Assembly (NCBI GenBank): GCA_902388455.1
Contig: CABMPD010000003.1
Location: forward strand, 62,001 to 126,000
DNA length: 64,000 nt
Source of the DNA: an uncultured Alistipes sp.
Lineage (GTDB): Bacteria; Bacteroidota; Bacteroidia; Bacteroidales; UBA932
Direction of reading: 5' to 3'
Shown here: piece by piece, positions 16,739 to 24,898 of the stretch
Numbering within the stretch: the first letter of the stretch is position 1
How the letters are laid out: each line of letters opens with the position of its first letter
Notes under the pieces: model-generated
Seen by the model: only the letters and a program-made list of their open reading frames with translations
Told to the model about the DNA's origin: nothing
Database searches by the model: none
Program-made: the position numbers and the translations under genes

Positions 16739-18124
16739 TTAGAATGACACCATAAGCCTCAGCTGCAGCACATGGAAGTCGATGCCCTCCGGCCTGGCCT
16801 GGCTCAGAGGCATGTTGCCGGCGGTAATCTGTCCCTTGGAGTCGGCGTACTTGTCGTTGTCCATGAACAGATAGTTGAGACCTATGAGAATATTGCTTAC
16901 CGGATACCAGTTCAGGTTGGCACTGTAGGAATAGGCCGAGCCGCCGATTATCGGTGATGACATGTCGTGAAAGTCATTGAGATTCAAATGGCTGACCCTT
17001 GCGCTGACCTCCAGGTTGCCTCCCTTGCGGTTGACCTTGACCCCTCCGAACTCGGCATCCGCCGAGCTGTAGCGTCTCTGCTCCCCTATGATCATGTAGG
17101 ACGCGGTGGCGTACCAGCCCATGAACTCCGCATCCGCAAGCGGCTCGCGGACATCCCCGTTGTATTTGTAGCGGTCCAGGGTAGTGAAAAGATACTCGCC
17201 GTATGCCAGGAACTTGTTCCACCTGAAGGCCAGCTCAGCCCCGAAAGTGGCGTAATGGTTCACGTTGCCCACCTCGGCCTGCACGAAACGCCTGCGGTCG
17301 GTTCGGCTCTCCGGGAATGTCCTGAAAAGGGCGATCCGGTCCTCCTCTCCGCCGGCATCAGGTCTGCGCCAGCTGGCATAACCGCCTATATGCAGCGTAA
17401 TATCGTCGTTATTTACAATAGGAACAGCTACCCTGCCGGTAAATCCGTAACCGTCGCTACCCCTGTTGCGTTCCTTCTGAATCAGGTCCACCTGTTGGCC
17501 GAAGACACCGCCGGAGACCCACCAGTACTTGCCCCACCAGGTCACCGCCACTCCCAGACGACGGCCTCCCGCCAAGGCTTCCACCACCATAGGACGCTCA
17601 TTGGCCATGATATAGCGCGAGCTGGTCACCCTCTCCATACTCATCGGTTCCTTAAAATGGCCGGCCTGGACGGAAAGATGCTCGCTGAACTTATACCCGA
17701 GATACATGTCCTTTATCTCCACCTCATTGTAGGCAAAATCAAGGTCAAACTCGGCGAACCACCTGTCGTAAAGCTCGGCCTTGATGGCGAATCGGGCCCG
17801 GCGGATACTCACCCCGTTGCTGAAACGGAACACTCCGTCGTCCTCCTCCAGGTCCTTATTGACCTTGGACACAAGTCCGTCCACAGGCTCCGTCGGAAAA
17901 TAGAACGAGGCATCGGTGTAGATACGGTTGTCCAGCCACAGATGGAACTTGCCGTCCCGGGACCTGACGTTGAACTTGCCGTCCTTGAAATACACACTTG
18001 CTTTTGACTCATTGCCGTCCGGTGACATACTTACCGAATCCCTTGTCTGCCCGGAGACCGGAACAGACAGGCTCAGGAGAGCTGCGGCTGATGCGGCGAG
18101 CACCGCTGTCAATTTCCTATACAT
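16739..18124 (-). CDS. Phosphate-selective porin O/P family outer-membrane protein
   Basis: A 461-residue protein with a cleaved signal peptide (about residues 1-25, ending VSGQ). It continues as alternating hydrophobic/hydrophilic strands typical of a 16-18-stranded porin and ends in Phe (LRLMVSF), the usual outer-membrane assembly signal. Segments such as FRFSNGVSIRRARFAIKAEL and VQAGHFKEPMSMERVTSSRY match the OprP/OprO family. It heads an operon with an LTD lipoprotein and a metallophosphoesterase, which supports a role in taking up phosphate released outside the cell. Substrate choice cannot be read from the sequence. Confidence 0.88.
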   Translation of the reverse strand: MYRKLTAVLAASAAALLSLSVPVSGQTRDSVSMSPDGNESKASVYFKDGKFNVRSRDGKFHLWLDNRIYTDASFYFPTEPVDGLVSKVNKDLEEDDGVFRFSNGVSIRRARFAIKAELYDRWFAEFDLDFAYNEVEIKDMYLGYKFSEHLSVQAGHFKEPMSMERVTSSRYIMANERPMVVEALAGGRRLGVAVTWWGKYWWVSGGVFGQQVDLIQKERNRGSDGYGFTGRVAVPIVNNDDITLHIGGYASWRRPDAGGEEDRIALFRTFPESRTDRRRFVQAEVGNVNHYATFGAELAFRWNKFLAYGEYLFTTLDRYKYNGDVREPLADAEFMGWYATASYMIIGEQRRYSSADAEFGGVKVNRKGGNLEVSARVSHLNLNDFHDMSSPIIGGSAYSYSANLNWYPVSNILIGLNYLFMDNDKYADSKGQITAGNMPLSQARPEGIDFHVLQLRLMVSF

Positions 18125-18145
18125 ACCTGTATCTGTTTACAGCCG

Positions 18146-18153
18146 CAAAACTA
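18146..18153 (-). promoter_or_regulatory. -7 box upstream of the porin operon
   Basis: The minus strand reads TAGTTTTG, matching TAnnTTTG, 21 bases before the porin ATG. No clear TTTG -33 element is present at the proper spacing, which may mean an activator is needed. I do not recognise a Pho box. Confidence 0.5.
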
Positions 18154-18217
18154 CCGCAGCGATATTTCACTTTTATGTCATTTCCTTGTCATGTATGTTG
18201 CATCATGCGCTACCCAC

Positions 18218-18252
18218 AAAAAACGGGACCGCCCCGCCATGGGACAGTCCCG
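18218..18252 (-). terminator. Terminator after hpf
   Basis: On the minus strand CGGGAC pairs with GTCCCG across a GC-rich 17-base loop region that can itself fold, followed by six T residues. It lies 34 bases beyond the hpf stop and also separates this operon from the convergently placed porin promoter region. Confidence 0.75.
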
Positions 18253-18285
18253 AGTCACTGAAAACGTTATATGTCGTCCGAGGGG

Positions 18286-18576
18286 CTATTTGCCGAACCT
18301 CTTCTCCTTCATCTTGATTATCTGGTCCTGGAGGACATCGACGCAGTCAACCACCGCGTCCTCGAAAGTAGGTGCTGTCCTCTCGATGATAAGGTCGTCG
18401 CCAGGGATGCCGAGTCTCACCTTCACGGTCTTGCCGTGATCGGGCTGGACAGTGAGGGCGACATCACAGCTGATGATGTTGTCAAAAAACTTTTCCAGTT
18501 TACCGACTTTCTTGTCGATGAAGTCGAGCAGTTTCTGATCTGCATCGAATTTGATCGATTGAACGTTAATCTTCAT
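18286..18576 (-). CDS. hpf: Ribosome hibernation-promoting factor, short form
   Basis: A 96-residue HPF/YfiA-family protein. It begins MKINVQSIKFDADQKLLDFI and shows the beta-alpha-beta-beta-beta-alpha core: KKVGKLEKFFD helix, then DVALTVQPDHGKTVKVRLGIPG strands, then the final helix FEDAVVDCVDVLQDQIIKMKEK. It binds the small subunit to silence and protect idle ribosomes. The long form's C-terminal dimerisation domain is absent. Its start overlaps the upstream recombinase gene by 11 bases, an arrangement common in Bacteroidetes, and a good terminator follows. Confidence 0.92.
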   Translation of the reverse strand: MKINVQSIKFDADQKLLDFIDKKVGKLEKFFDNIISCDVALTVQPDHGKTVKVRLGIPGDDLIIERTAPTFEDAVVDCVDVLQDQIIKMKEKRFGK

Positions 18577-19540
18577 TTTTACCTCCGTTTTTAGCTCTTG
18601 GATGAGCGGTTAAATAAGTATCTTTCAACTGTTCGAAGGAGTTGTGAGTGTACACCTGCGTGGCTGCCAGCGAGGAGTGTCCCAGTATCTCCTTTATAGA
18701 ATTGAGGTCGGCTCCGTTGTTCAGCAGGTGGGTCGCCAGCGAGTGCCTCAGCACGTGGGGCGACTTGCGTCCGGTGAAGCCCTCCACCCCGTCCAGCTCC
18801 TCATGCACCGTCTCGTTCACCAGCTCCGGATATATCGGCTGTCCCGCGTCGGTCAGGAAAAATCTCCCGCCCTCCGGAACATCCGGAAACTCCTTCCTAA
18901 TTCTCTCCAAATATAGTAAAATTTCCTGACAAACGGAAGCCGGAACCGGAATTTCCCGCATTTTATCTCCCTTACCCAGCACCGTGAACACATTCCTCCC
19001 CGGGTCAAAGTCGCTGCGGCGCAGCCCCACAATCTCCGAACGGCGCATTCCCGTGGCGTAGAGCACCAGCATCATCACCCCGTTGCGGTACTCGTGCAGG
19101 TTCATCCGGGCGCAGGCATCCCCCGACCCGTCCAGACCTTTCGAGGCGAAGAAATGCTCCAGGGAAATCTCCGTGTAAAACTCCGGCAGGCGGCGGCTCT
19201 CTTTCGGACGGGCGATACGGCGCACGGGATTGGAGGGCAGCAGCGAGCGGCGCACGAGCCAGGAACAATAGCTGCTGAGGGCCGACAGCCGCAGATTGAC
19301 GGTTCGGGGCGAAAGGCCCTCGTCCATCGAGAATGCCACGAATCCGCGGATACTGCTGAATGTCAGCGCCTCAAGCTGCTGCTGCGGGGACAGCGGAGCC
19401 GGGAAGGCGCCCGCCTCCGGAGCATTGTCCTGAGGATAGGCATAGCGGTAGAATGCCTCCAGCGCCTCGCGGTAGACGGCACAGGTGCGGGGGGAATACC
19501 GTCTTTCATCTGAAATATATTTAAGGAACTCTTCCAGCAT
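18566..19540 (-). CDS. xerC: Tyrosine recombinase XerC/XerD type
   Basis: A 324-residue site-specific recombinase. The N-terminal SAM-like core-binding domain spans about 1-100. The catalytic domain holds Arg166 or Arg167 (GMRRSE), Lys190 (LGKGDK), His262 and Arg265 (HVLRH), His288 (LGHSS) and nucleophile Tyr297 (VYTH). All expected residues are present. Its position in an operon ahead of hpf, with no mobile-element context, fits a housekeeping Xer protein for chromosome dimer resolution rather than a phage integrase. C versus D cannot be settled here. It lies 6 bases after the patB stop. Confidence 0.85.
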   Translation of the reverse strand: MLEEFLKYISDERRYSPRTCAVYREALEAFYRYAYPQDNAPEAGAFPAPLSPQQQLEALTFSSIRGFVAFSMDEGLSPRTVNLRLSALSSYCSWLVRRSLLPSNPVRRIARPKESRRLPEFYTEISLEHFFASKGLDGSGDACARMNLHEYRNGVMMLVLYATGMRRSEIVGLRRSDFDPGRNVFTVLGKGDKMREIPVPASVCQEILLYLERIRKEFPDVPEGGRFFLTDAGQPIYPELVNETVHEELDGVEGFTGRKSPHVLRHSLATHLLNNGADLNSIKEILGHSSLAATQVYTHNSFEQLKDTYLTAHPRAKNGGKNED

Positions 19541-19546
19541 TCCGTC

Positions 19547-20722
19547 CTACTTACATCCAGTCTTCTCCACAAATGCTCTGAAACGTTGGAGCCCCTCTTC
19601 CAAAATTGAGCGTGGACAGGCAATATTCCAACGCATATATCCTTCTCCGCCAGGACCGTACATCGTTCCGGCATTGATCCATATCCCGGCCTCAGCCTTG
19701 AGGGTCTCCTCGAGAGTCGCCGAGGTCATTCCGAGGGCCGAGCAGTCCATCCACACTAAATAGGTACCCTCGAGCTTCATTATGGGGAAGGCCGGCAGGT
19801 ATTTCTCGATGTACTCGCGCATATACTCATAGTTGTCGGAGATGTAGACATTGAGCTCGTCCAGCCACTCGGCGCCGCCCTCGCTGTAGGCAGCCGTCAG
19901 GGCATCGATGCCGAAGGGGCCGGGACCGCTTATCTCCCGCTGCTCCACGACCTTGCGTACGCGCTCGCGGATATCGGGATCCGGGATAATAATGTTGGCG
20001 ATTTTCACGCCGGCCATATTGAAAGGTTTAGTAGGAGACACACAGATGATCGCGTTGCGGGCGATATCCTCTCCTACCGTAGCGAAAGGCGCGTATGCAT
20101 AGCAGGGAGCGGCCAGCTCGCAGTGAATCTCGTCGGAGACCACCGTTACCCCGTGCCTAAGGCATATCTCTCCCACCCTGCGCAGCTCGTCGCGGGACCA
20201 TACGCGGCCCACAGGATTCTGGGGGTTGCAGAGTATCATCAGGGAGATATCCGGGTCGGAGGCCTTCTCCTCTAAGGCGTCAAAATCCATACGGTAAGTA
20301 TTTCCGACGCGGATCAGCTCTGCGGAAACCGCCTCGCAGCCGTTCTGCTCGAGGGAGATGAAAAAATGGTTGTAGGCCGGGGACTGTACTAAGACCTTGC
20401 CGCCATGAGGCATATAGGTGCCGATGGCCGCAGACAGGGCAGGTATAACACCGGTCACGGGCAGTATCCACTCCCGCTCTATCTTCCAGCCATGGCGGTT
20501 ACCGAACCAGCTGATAACTGCATCATAATAGGCATCAGGAACAGCCGCATATCCATATATCCCGTGTCTGGCACGGCTGATGAGTGCCTCCTGTATGCAG
20601 TCGGCCGTCCTGAAATCCATATCCGCTACCCAGAACGGCAGCACTTCGGGGTCCGGGCAGGCGTCCCATTTGAGGGAACCTGTTCCCCTTCTGGGGATTA
20701 TCTGATCAAAATCGTATCTCAT
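19547..20722 (-). CDS. patB: PLP-dependent aminotransferase / cystathionine beta-lyase, PatB/MalY type
   Basis: Fold-type I PLP enzyme of 391 residues from the ATG at 20722 (MRYDFDQII). The longer frame to 20743 adds seven residues that run into the rpsU promoter region. The family start PRRGTGSLKWD and WVADMDF are present, as are the PLP-contact NPQNPVGRVW, DEIHCEL and the Schiff-base lysine in SPTKPFNMAG. Relatives cleave the C-S bond of cystathionine or cysteine to give pyruvate, ammonia and thiol. It heads the patB-xerC-hpf operon and is divergent from rpsU. Confidence 0.88.
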   Translation of the reverse strand: MRYDFDQIIPRRGTGSLKWDACPDPEVLPFWVADMDFRTADCIQEALISRARHGIYGYAAVPDAYYDAVISWFGNRHGWKIEREWILPVTGVIPALSAAIGTYMPHGGKVLVQSPAYNHFFISLEQNGCEAVSAELIRVGNTYRMDFDALEEKASDPDISLMILCNPQNPVGRVWSRDELRRVGEICLRHGVTVVSDEIHCELAAPCYAYAPFATVGEDIARNAIICVSPTKPFNMAGVKIANIIIPDPDIRERVRKVVEQREISGPGPFGIDALTAAYSEGGAEWLDELNVYISDNYEYMREYIEKYLPAFPIMKLEGTYLVWMDCSALGMTSATLEETLKAEAGIWINAGTMYGPGGEGYMRWNIACPRSILEEGLQRFRAFVEKTGCK

Positions 20723-20736
20723 AAGGGTCAGTTTTA

Positions 20737-20767
20737 TTTGCAAATTTAATAAAAATATCTACCTTTG
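20737..20767 (+). promoter_or_regulatory. rpsU promoter (-33 TTTG, -7 TACCTTTG)
   Basis: TTTG at 20737-20740 and TACCTTTG at 20760-20767 are separated by 19 bases, an exact Bacteroidetes housekeeping sigma consensus. Transcription should begin near 20774, giving a leader of about 23 bases that is mostly the Shine-Dalgarno region. A minus-strand TAAATTTG at 20741-20748 overlaps it and could serve patB. Confidence 0.8.
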
Positions 20768-20780
20768 CAGCCCTAACAAA

Positions 20781-20786
20781 AGGAGG
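20781..20786 (+). promoter_or_regulatory. Extended Shine-Dalgarno of rpsU
   Basis: AGGAGG sits within AAAGGAGGTGG, ten bases before the rpsU ATG. Nearly all other genes in the window lack an SD, as is usual in Bacteroidetes, where the anti-SD is sequestered on the ribosome by bS21, bS18 and bS6. A perfect SD on rpsU fits the known feedback in which ribosomes lacking bS21 have a free anti-SD and translate rpsU preferentially. Confidence 0.85.
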
Positions 20787-20796
20787 TGGTAAAAGA

Positions 20797-20988
20797 ATGA
20801 TTATAGTACCTATCAAAGAAGGCGAAAATATAGAGAAGGCTCTCAAGAAGTTCAAACGTAAATTCGAGAAGACTGGAGTGATACGCGAGCTGCGCAGCAG
20901 AAAGCAGTTCGAGAAACCTTCTGTCAAGAGAAGAAACGAGATCAAGAAGGCTATCTACGTACAGCATCTCAGACTGAACGAGGAGTAA
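20797..20988 (+). CDS. rpsU: 30S ribosomal protein bS21
   Basis: A 63-residue basic protein beginning MIIVPIKEGENIEKALKKFKR, with KFEKTGVIRELRSRKQFEKP and a basic C-terminal helix, matching bS21 of Bacteroidetes. In this phylum bS21 lies at the mRNA exit region of the small subunit and helps occlude the anti-Shine-Dalgarno sequence. It is a single-gene unit with a consensus promoter, a strong SD and a terminator. Confidence 0.97.
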   Translation: MIIVPIKEGENIEKALKKFKRKFEKTGVIRELRSRKQFEKPSVKRRNEIKKAIYVQHLRLNEE

Positions 20989-21019
20989 TTCCATACAGCC
21001 TTTCAGATTCATACATCAT

Positions 21020-21055
21020 ACCGGTAGAATCCATTTCGGGTCTGCCGGTTTTTTA
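21020..21055 (+). terminator. rpsU terminator
   Basis: ACCGGTAGA at 21020-21028 pairs with TCTGCCGGT at 21041-21049, with one G-T wobble and a 12-base loop, followed by six T residues. It lies about 30 bases after the rpsU stop. Confidence 0.85.
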
Positions 21056-21160
21056 TGCCCGGTGATGCCACTTGGCTTTCGGTTCCTGCCGGAGTGCACA
21101 TAAATGCTTAGCTACTGATTTCTAAACACATAACAAGCCAGCCCGCTCCCAACGCGTCCT

Positions 21161-21187
21161 CAGGTTCCCGTCACGGGAGCGTACCTG
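21161..21187 (+). other. Nested hairpin in the rpsU-sulfatase intergenic region
   Basis: CAGGT (21161-21165) pairs with ACCTG (21183-21187), and inside it CCCGT (21167-21171) pairs with ACGGG (21173-21177). No T run follows, so it is not a standard terminator. It could be a structured leader or a binding site for the sulfatase gene. The rest of the 266-base gap shows nothing else I can support. Confidence 0.3.
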
Positions 21188-21254
21188 CGCAGTAACATTC
21201 TGATAATCAAAATTGTTCTTTTAAGTAATTCTCCCGATATTTGTGTTTTAAAAG

Positions 21255-22676
21255 ATGCCCATGAGAAAATTAATTGTCCTCGGCGCCGGGATGCTGCCCC
21301 TGGCCGCCTGCACTGACACAGAACAGCAGCAGAAAGATCCTAATGTAATATTCATCATCGCCGATGACCTCGGTTACGGAGACCTGAGCTGTTACGGTCA
21401 GGAGAAGTTCCAGACGCCCAACATCGACGCTCTTGCCGCAGACGGAGTGATCTTCACCCGCCACTATGCCGGCACGTCGGTCAGCGCCCCGTCCCGCTCG
21501 TCCCTCATCACAGGCCTCCACACCGGTCACACCCCCATACGCGGCAACAAGGAGCTGCCAGTAGAGGGCCAGCATCCCATCCCCGGCGACACCTATAACG
21601 TATACCGTCTTATGAAGTCGCAGGGCTATGTCACCGGAGTATTCGGCAAATGGGGGCTCGGAGCACCCGCCACAGAAGGCGCTCCTGAGAACCAGGGCGT
21701 GGACGAGTTTTTCGGCTACAACTGCCAGAGGCTCGCGCACCACTACTTCCCCTACCACCTCTGGCACAATTCCGAGAAAGTGATACTCCCCGGCAACGAG
21801 GGCACCTCCGAGAACGACTACTCCCCATACCTCATCCATGAGCAGGCTCTCGACTTCATCCGCGAAAACAGCGACAGCACCTTCTTCATGATGTACACTT
21901 CGGTCATTCCCCACGCCGAACTGCGCCTGCCCGAGGCTGAAATCGAACCGTTCATAGGCAAGCTGGAGCCCGAAAAGTCATTCAAAGGCTGTGACGGAGG
22001 TCCCGGCTACAGGCAGGCGGCATACGGCTCGCAGGAGCACTGCCACGCGGCTTTCGCGGCTATGATCAACGTTCTGGACCGGCAGGTCGGTGAGATCCGC
22101 GCCCTGATAGACAGCCTCGGCATCAGCGACAACACCATCATCGTCTTCACCTCCGACAACGGACCTCACATCGAGGGCGGAGCCGACCCGGCCTACTTCA
22201 ACAGCAACGGCGGTCTCCGCGGCATCAAGCGCGACCTCTACGAGGGCGGTATCCGGGTGCCCTTCATCATGGCCTGGCCCGGACACATCCAGGGCGGCCG
22301 CACCACTGACCACGTCAGCGCATTCTGGGACTTCCTCCCCACCTTAGCAGACATCACCGGCGCATCGACCCCTGAGGGCTACGAGACCGACGGTATCTCC
22401 TATCTCCCAGCAGCCACCGGCGACGGTGAGCAGCCTGAGCATGAATACCTCTACTGGGAGTTCCACGAGGAGGGAGGCCGCCGCGCCATCCTGCAGGGCG
22501 ACTGGAAGGGAGTTATCTACGACTACCGTAAAGGCGGAGCAATGCAGCTCTACAACCTCGCCGACGACCCCGCCGAGCAGCACGACGTCGCCTCGGAGCA
22601 CCCCGACATCGTCGAGCGCTTCAACACCATCCTGCAGACAGCCCGCACCGAGTCTCCCATCCCCGAATTCAATTAG
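21255..22676 (+). CDS. Secreted Ser-type sulfatase (lipoprotein)
   Basis: A 473-residue sulfatase of the S1/arylsulfatase fold. The N-terminal signal has the lipobox LAAC (Cys19), so it is probably a membrane-anchored periplasmic enzyme; the ATG at 21261 is an alternative start. Metal-binding Asp37-Asp38 lie in IADDLGYGDLS. The active-site motif is Ser77-Ala-Pro-Ser-Arg81, followed by LITGLHTGH. Ser rather than Cys at the first position must be converted to formylglycine by an anaerobic sulfatase-maturating enzyme, and such an enzyme is encoded at 31472-32740. FTSDNGPH and AFWDFLPTLAD are also family hallmarks. It cleaves sulfate esters, probably from host or algal glycans; the exact substrate is unknown. 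It is monocistronic. Confidence 0.93.
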   Translation: MPMRKLIVLGAGMLPLAACTDTEQQQKDPNVIFIIADDLGYGDLSCYGQEKFQTPNIDALAADGVIFTRHYAGTSVSAPSRSSLITGLHTGHTPIRGNKELPVEGQHPIPGDTYNVYRLMKSQGYVTGVFGKWGLGAPATEGAPENQGVDEFFGYNCQRLAHHYFPYHLWHNSEKVILPGNEGTSENDYSPYLIHEQALDFIRENSDSTFFMMYTSVIPHAELRLPEAEIEPFIGKLEPEKSFKGCDGGPGYRQAAYGSQEHCHAAFAAMINVLDRQVGEIRALIDSLGISDNTIIVFTSDNGPHIEGGADPAYFNSNGGLRGIKRDLYEGGIRVPFIMAWPGHIQGGRTTDHVSAFWDFLPTLADITGASTPEGYETDGISYLPAATGDGEQPEHEYLYWEFHEEGGRRAILQGDWKGVIYDYRKGGAMQLYNLADDPAEQHDVASEHPDIVERFNTILQTARTESPIPEFN

Positions 22677-22698
22677 GGCAGTGACCGCAGCACAAACG

Positions 22699-22732
22699 AA
22701 AAAGCCCGGCCGGAACTGCTCCGGTCGGGCTT
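22699..22732 (-). terminator. mutAB terminator, possibly bidirectional
   Basis: GCCCGGCCGGA at 22704-22714 pairs with TCCGGTCGGGC at 22720-22730. On the minus strand it is followed by five T residues. It lies between the convergent sulfatase and mutB genes and could stop both. Confidence 0.85.
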
Positions 22733-22757
22733 GACTGTTACTGGACAGGCTTGCGCA

Positions 22758-24887
22758 CTATCTCATGTTGAGGAGTTCGATCATCTTGATGACGGCGGTG
22801 GAGATACGTGTACCGGGGCCGAAGATGGCCACTGCACCGGCCTTGTAGAGAGCGTCGTAGTCCTGAGGAGGAATAACACCGCCGACTACCACCATGATGT
22901 CCTCACGTCCGAGCTTCTTGAGCTCGTCGATGATCTGGGGCACGAGGGTCTTGTGACCGGCTGCGAGGGAGGATACGCCGACGATGTGAACGTCGTTCTC
23001 CACAGCCTGCTTTGCTGCCTCTGCAGGAGTCTGGAAGAGAGGGCCCATATCCACATCGAAGCCGCAGTCGGCATAACCGGTAGCCACAACCTTGGCTCCA
23101 CGGTCGTGTCCGTCCTGACCCAGCTTGGCGATCATGATACGGGGCTGACGGCCTTCCTTCTTGGCGAACTCGGCCACCATCTCCTTGGCCTTCTCGAACT
23201 CACTGTCGTTCTTGACCTCAGAAGAGTAAACACCTGTATTCATACGTATAACTGCTTTATATCTTCCGACAACTTTCTCGCATGCATCCGAAATCTCGCC
23301 GAGGGTGGCGCGGTTGCGTGCGGCCTCGACTGCGAGCTCGAGCAGATTGCCGCTCTTGGTCTCGACAGCCTTGGTGATGGCATCCAGAGAAGCCTGGACA
23401 GCGGCATTGTCACGGTTGGCGCGGAGTTCCTTCAGACGTGCGATCTGAGACTCACGTACCTTGGTGTTGTCGATGTCGAGAATCTCGATGGGATCCTCCT
23501 TGTCCAGACGGTACTCGTTGATACCGATGATCTTGTCCACTCCGGAGTCGATGCGGGCCTGCTTGCGTGCGGCGGCCTCCTCGATACGCAGCTTGGGAAT
23601 ACCGGTCTCGATAGCCTTGGCCATACCGCCGAGCTTCTCAATCTCCTGGATGTGCTCCCATGCTCTGTGAGCAATCTGGTCGGTCAGGTACTCCACATAG
23701 TAGGAACCTGCCCAAGGATCTATGCCGCGGCATACGTTGGTCTCCTCCTGGATGTAGATCTGGGTGTTACGTGCGATACGGGCGGAGAAGTCGGTAGGCA
23801 GGGCGATAGCCTCGTCGAGAGCGTTGGTATGCAGGGACTGGGTATGTCCGAGTGCGGCGCCCATGGCCTCGATACATGTCCTGGCCACGTTGTTGAAAGG
23901 ATCCTGCTCGGTAAGGGACCAGCCGGATGTCTGGCAGTGAGTCCTCAGTGAGAGGGACTTGTTGCTCTTAGGATTGAACTGCTTTACAATCTTGGCCCAG
24001 AGCATACGGGCTGCACGCATCTTGGCGATCTCCATGAAGTGGTTCATGCCGATGGCCCAGAAGAAGGACAGACGGGGAGCGAAGGCATCCACGTCGATGC
24101 CGGCCTTGATACCTGTACGCAGGTACTCCAGACCGTCAGCCAGGGTATAGGCCATCTCGATGTCGCAGGTAGCGCCGGCCTCCTGCATGTGGTAGCCGGA
24201 GATGGATATCGAGTTGAACTTGGGCATGTACTTGGAGGTGTAGGCGAAGATGTCGCCGATAATCCTCATCGAGAACTCGGGAGGATAGATGTAGGTGTTG
24301 CGGACCATGAACTCCTTGAGGATATCGTTCTGGATGGTACCCTGCATCTCCTCGAGCTTGGCACCCTGCTCCTGGGCTGCCACGATATAGAAGGCCAGGA
24401 TAGGCAGAACGGCTCCGTTCATGGTCATGGACACTGACATCTTGTTCAGAGGTATCTGGTCGAAGAGCACCTTCATGTCCTCTACGCTGCAGATAGACAC
24501 ACCGGCCTTTCCGACGTCACCGACTACGCGGGGATGGTCGGCATCGTAGCCTCTGTGTGTAGCCAGGTCAAATGCCACGGACAGACCCTTCTGTCCTGCG
24601 GCGAGATTCCTGCGGTAGAAAGCATTGGACTCCTCTGCCGTGGAGAAACCTGCATACTGACGTATGGTCCAGGGCCTCATCACGTACATGGTGCTGTAGG
24701 GTCCGCGGAGGAAAGGAGGAAGACCTGCTGCATAGTTCAGGTGCTCCATTCCCTCATTGTCCCCGGGAGTGTAGATCTCCTTCACGCCGATGTGCTCCGG
24801 AGTCTCCCAAATCTGCTGTGAAGCAGCTGCCTGCGCGCATCCTGCGGCGGCATTGTCAAACTGTATGTCTTTAAAATTAGGACGCAT
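22758..24887 (-). CDS. mutB: Methylmalonyl-CoA mutase, large (catalytic) subunit
   Basis: A 709-residue B12-dependent mutase interconverting succinyl-CoA and (R)-methylmalonyl-CoA, used in propionate formation. The TIM-barrel part contains [29 protein letters not shown], split here as [13 protein letters not shown] and TIRQYAGFS. The C-terminal cobalamin domain has the base-off motif DGHDRG, with [13 protein letters not shown] and [12 protein letters not shown]. All expected elements are intact. It is 11 bases downstream of mutA in one operon and ends before a strong terminator. Confidence 0.97.
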   Translation of the reverse strand: MRPNFKDIQFDNAAAGCAQAAASQQIWETPEHIGVKEIYTPGDNEGMEHLNYAAGLPPFLRGPYSTMYVMRPWTIRQYAGFSTAEESNAFYRRNLAAGQKGLSVAFDLATHRGYDADHPRVVGDVGKAGVSICSVEDMKVLFDQIPLNKMSVSMTMNGAVLPILAFYIVAAQEQGAKLEEMQGTIQNDILKEFMVRNTYIYPPEFSMRIIGDIFAYTSKYMPKFNSISISGYHMQEAGATCDIEMAYTLADGLEYLRTGIKAGIDVDAFAPRLSFFWAIGMNHFMEIAKMRAARMLWAKIVKQFNPKSNKSLSLRTHCQTSGWSLTEQDPFNNVARTCIEAMGAALGHTQSLHTNALDEAIALPTDFSARIARNTQIYIQEETNVCRGIDPWAGSYYVEYLTDQIAHRAWEHIQEIEKLGGMAKAIETGIPKLRIEEAAARKQARIDSGVDKIIGINEYRLDKEDPIEILDIDNTKVRESQIARLKELRANRDNAAVQASLDAITKAVETKSGNLLELAVEAARNRATLGEISDACEKVVGRYKAVIRMNTGVYSSEVKNDSEFEKAKEMVAEFAKKEGRQPRIMIAKLGQDGHDRGAKVVATGYADCGFDVDMGPLFQTPAEAAKQAVENDVHIVGVSSLAAGHKTLVPQIIDELKKLGREDIMVVVGGVIPPQDYDALYKAGAVAIFGPGTRISTAVIKMIELLNMR

Positions 24888-24898
24888 ATCTTCTGAGA

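Noticed and set aside
18566..19540. Phage or island integrase
   Set aside because: It is flanked by patB and hpf in a housekeeping operon, without att repeats or mobile genes.
22731..23951. 406-aa plus-strand frame
   Set aside because: It is antisense to mutB with no domain signature.
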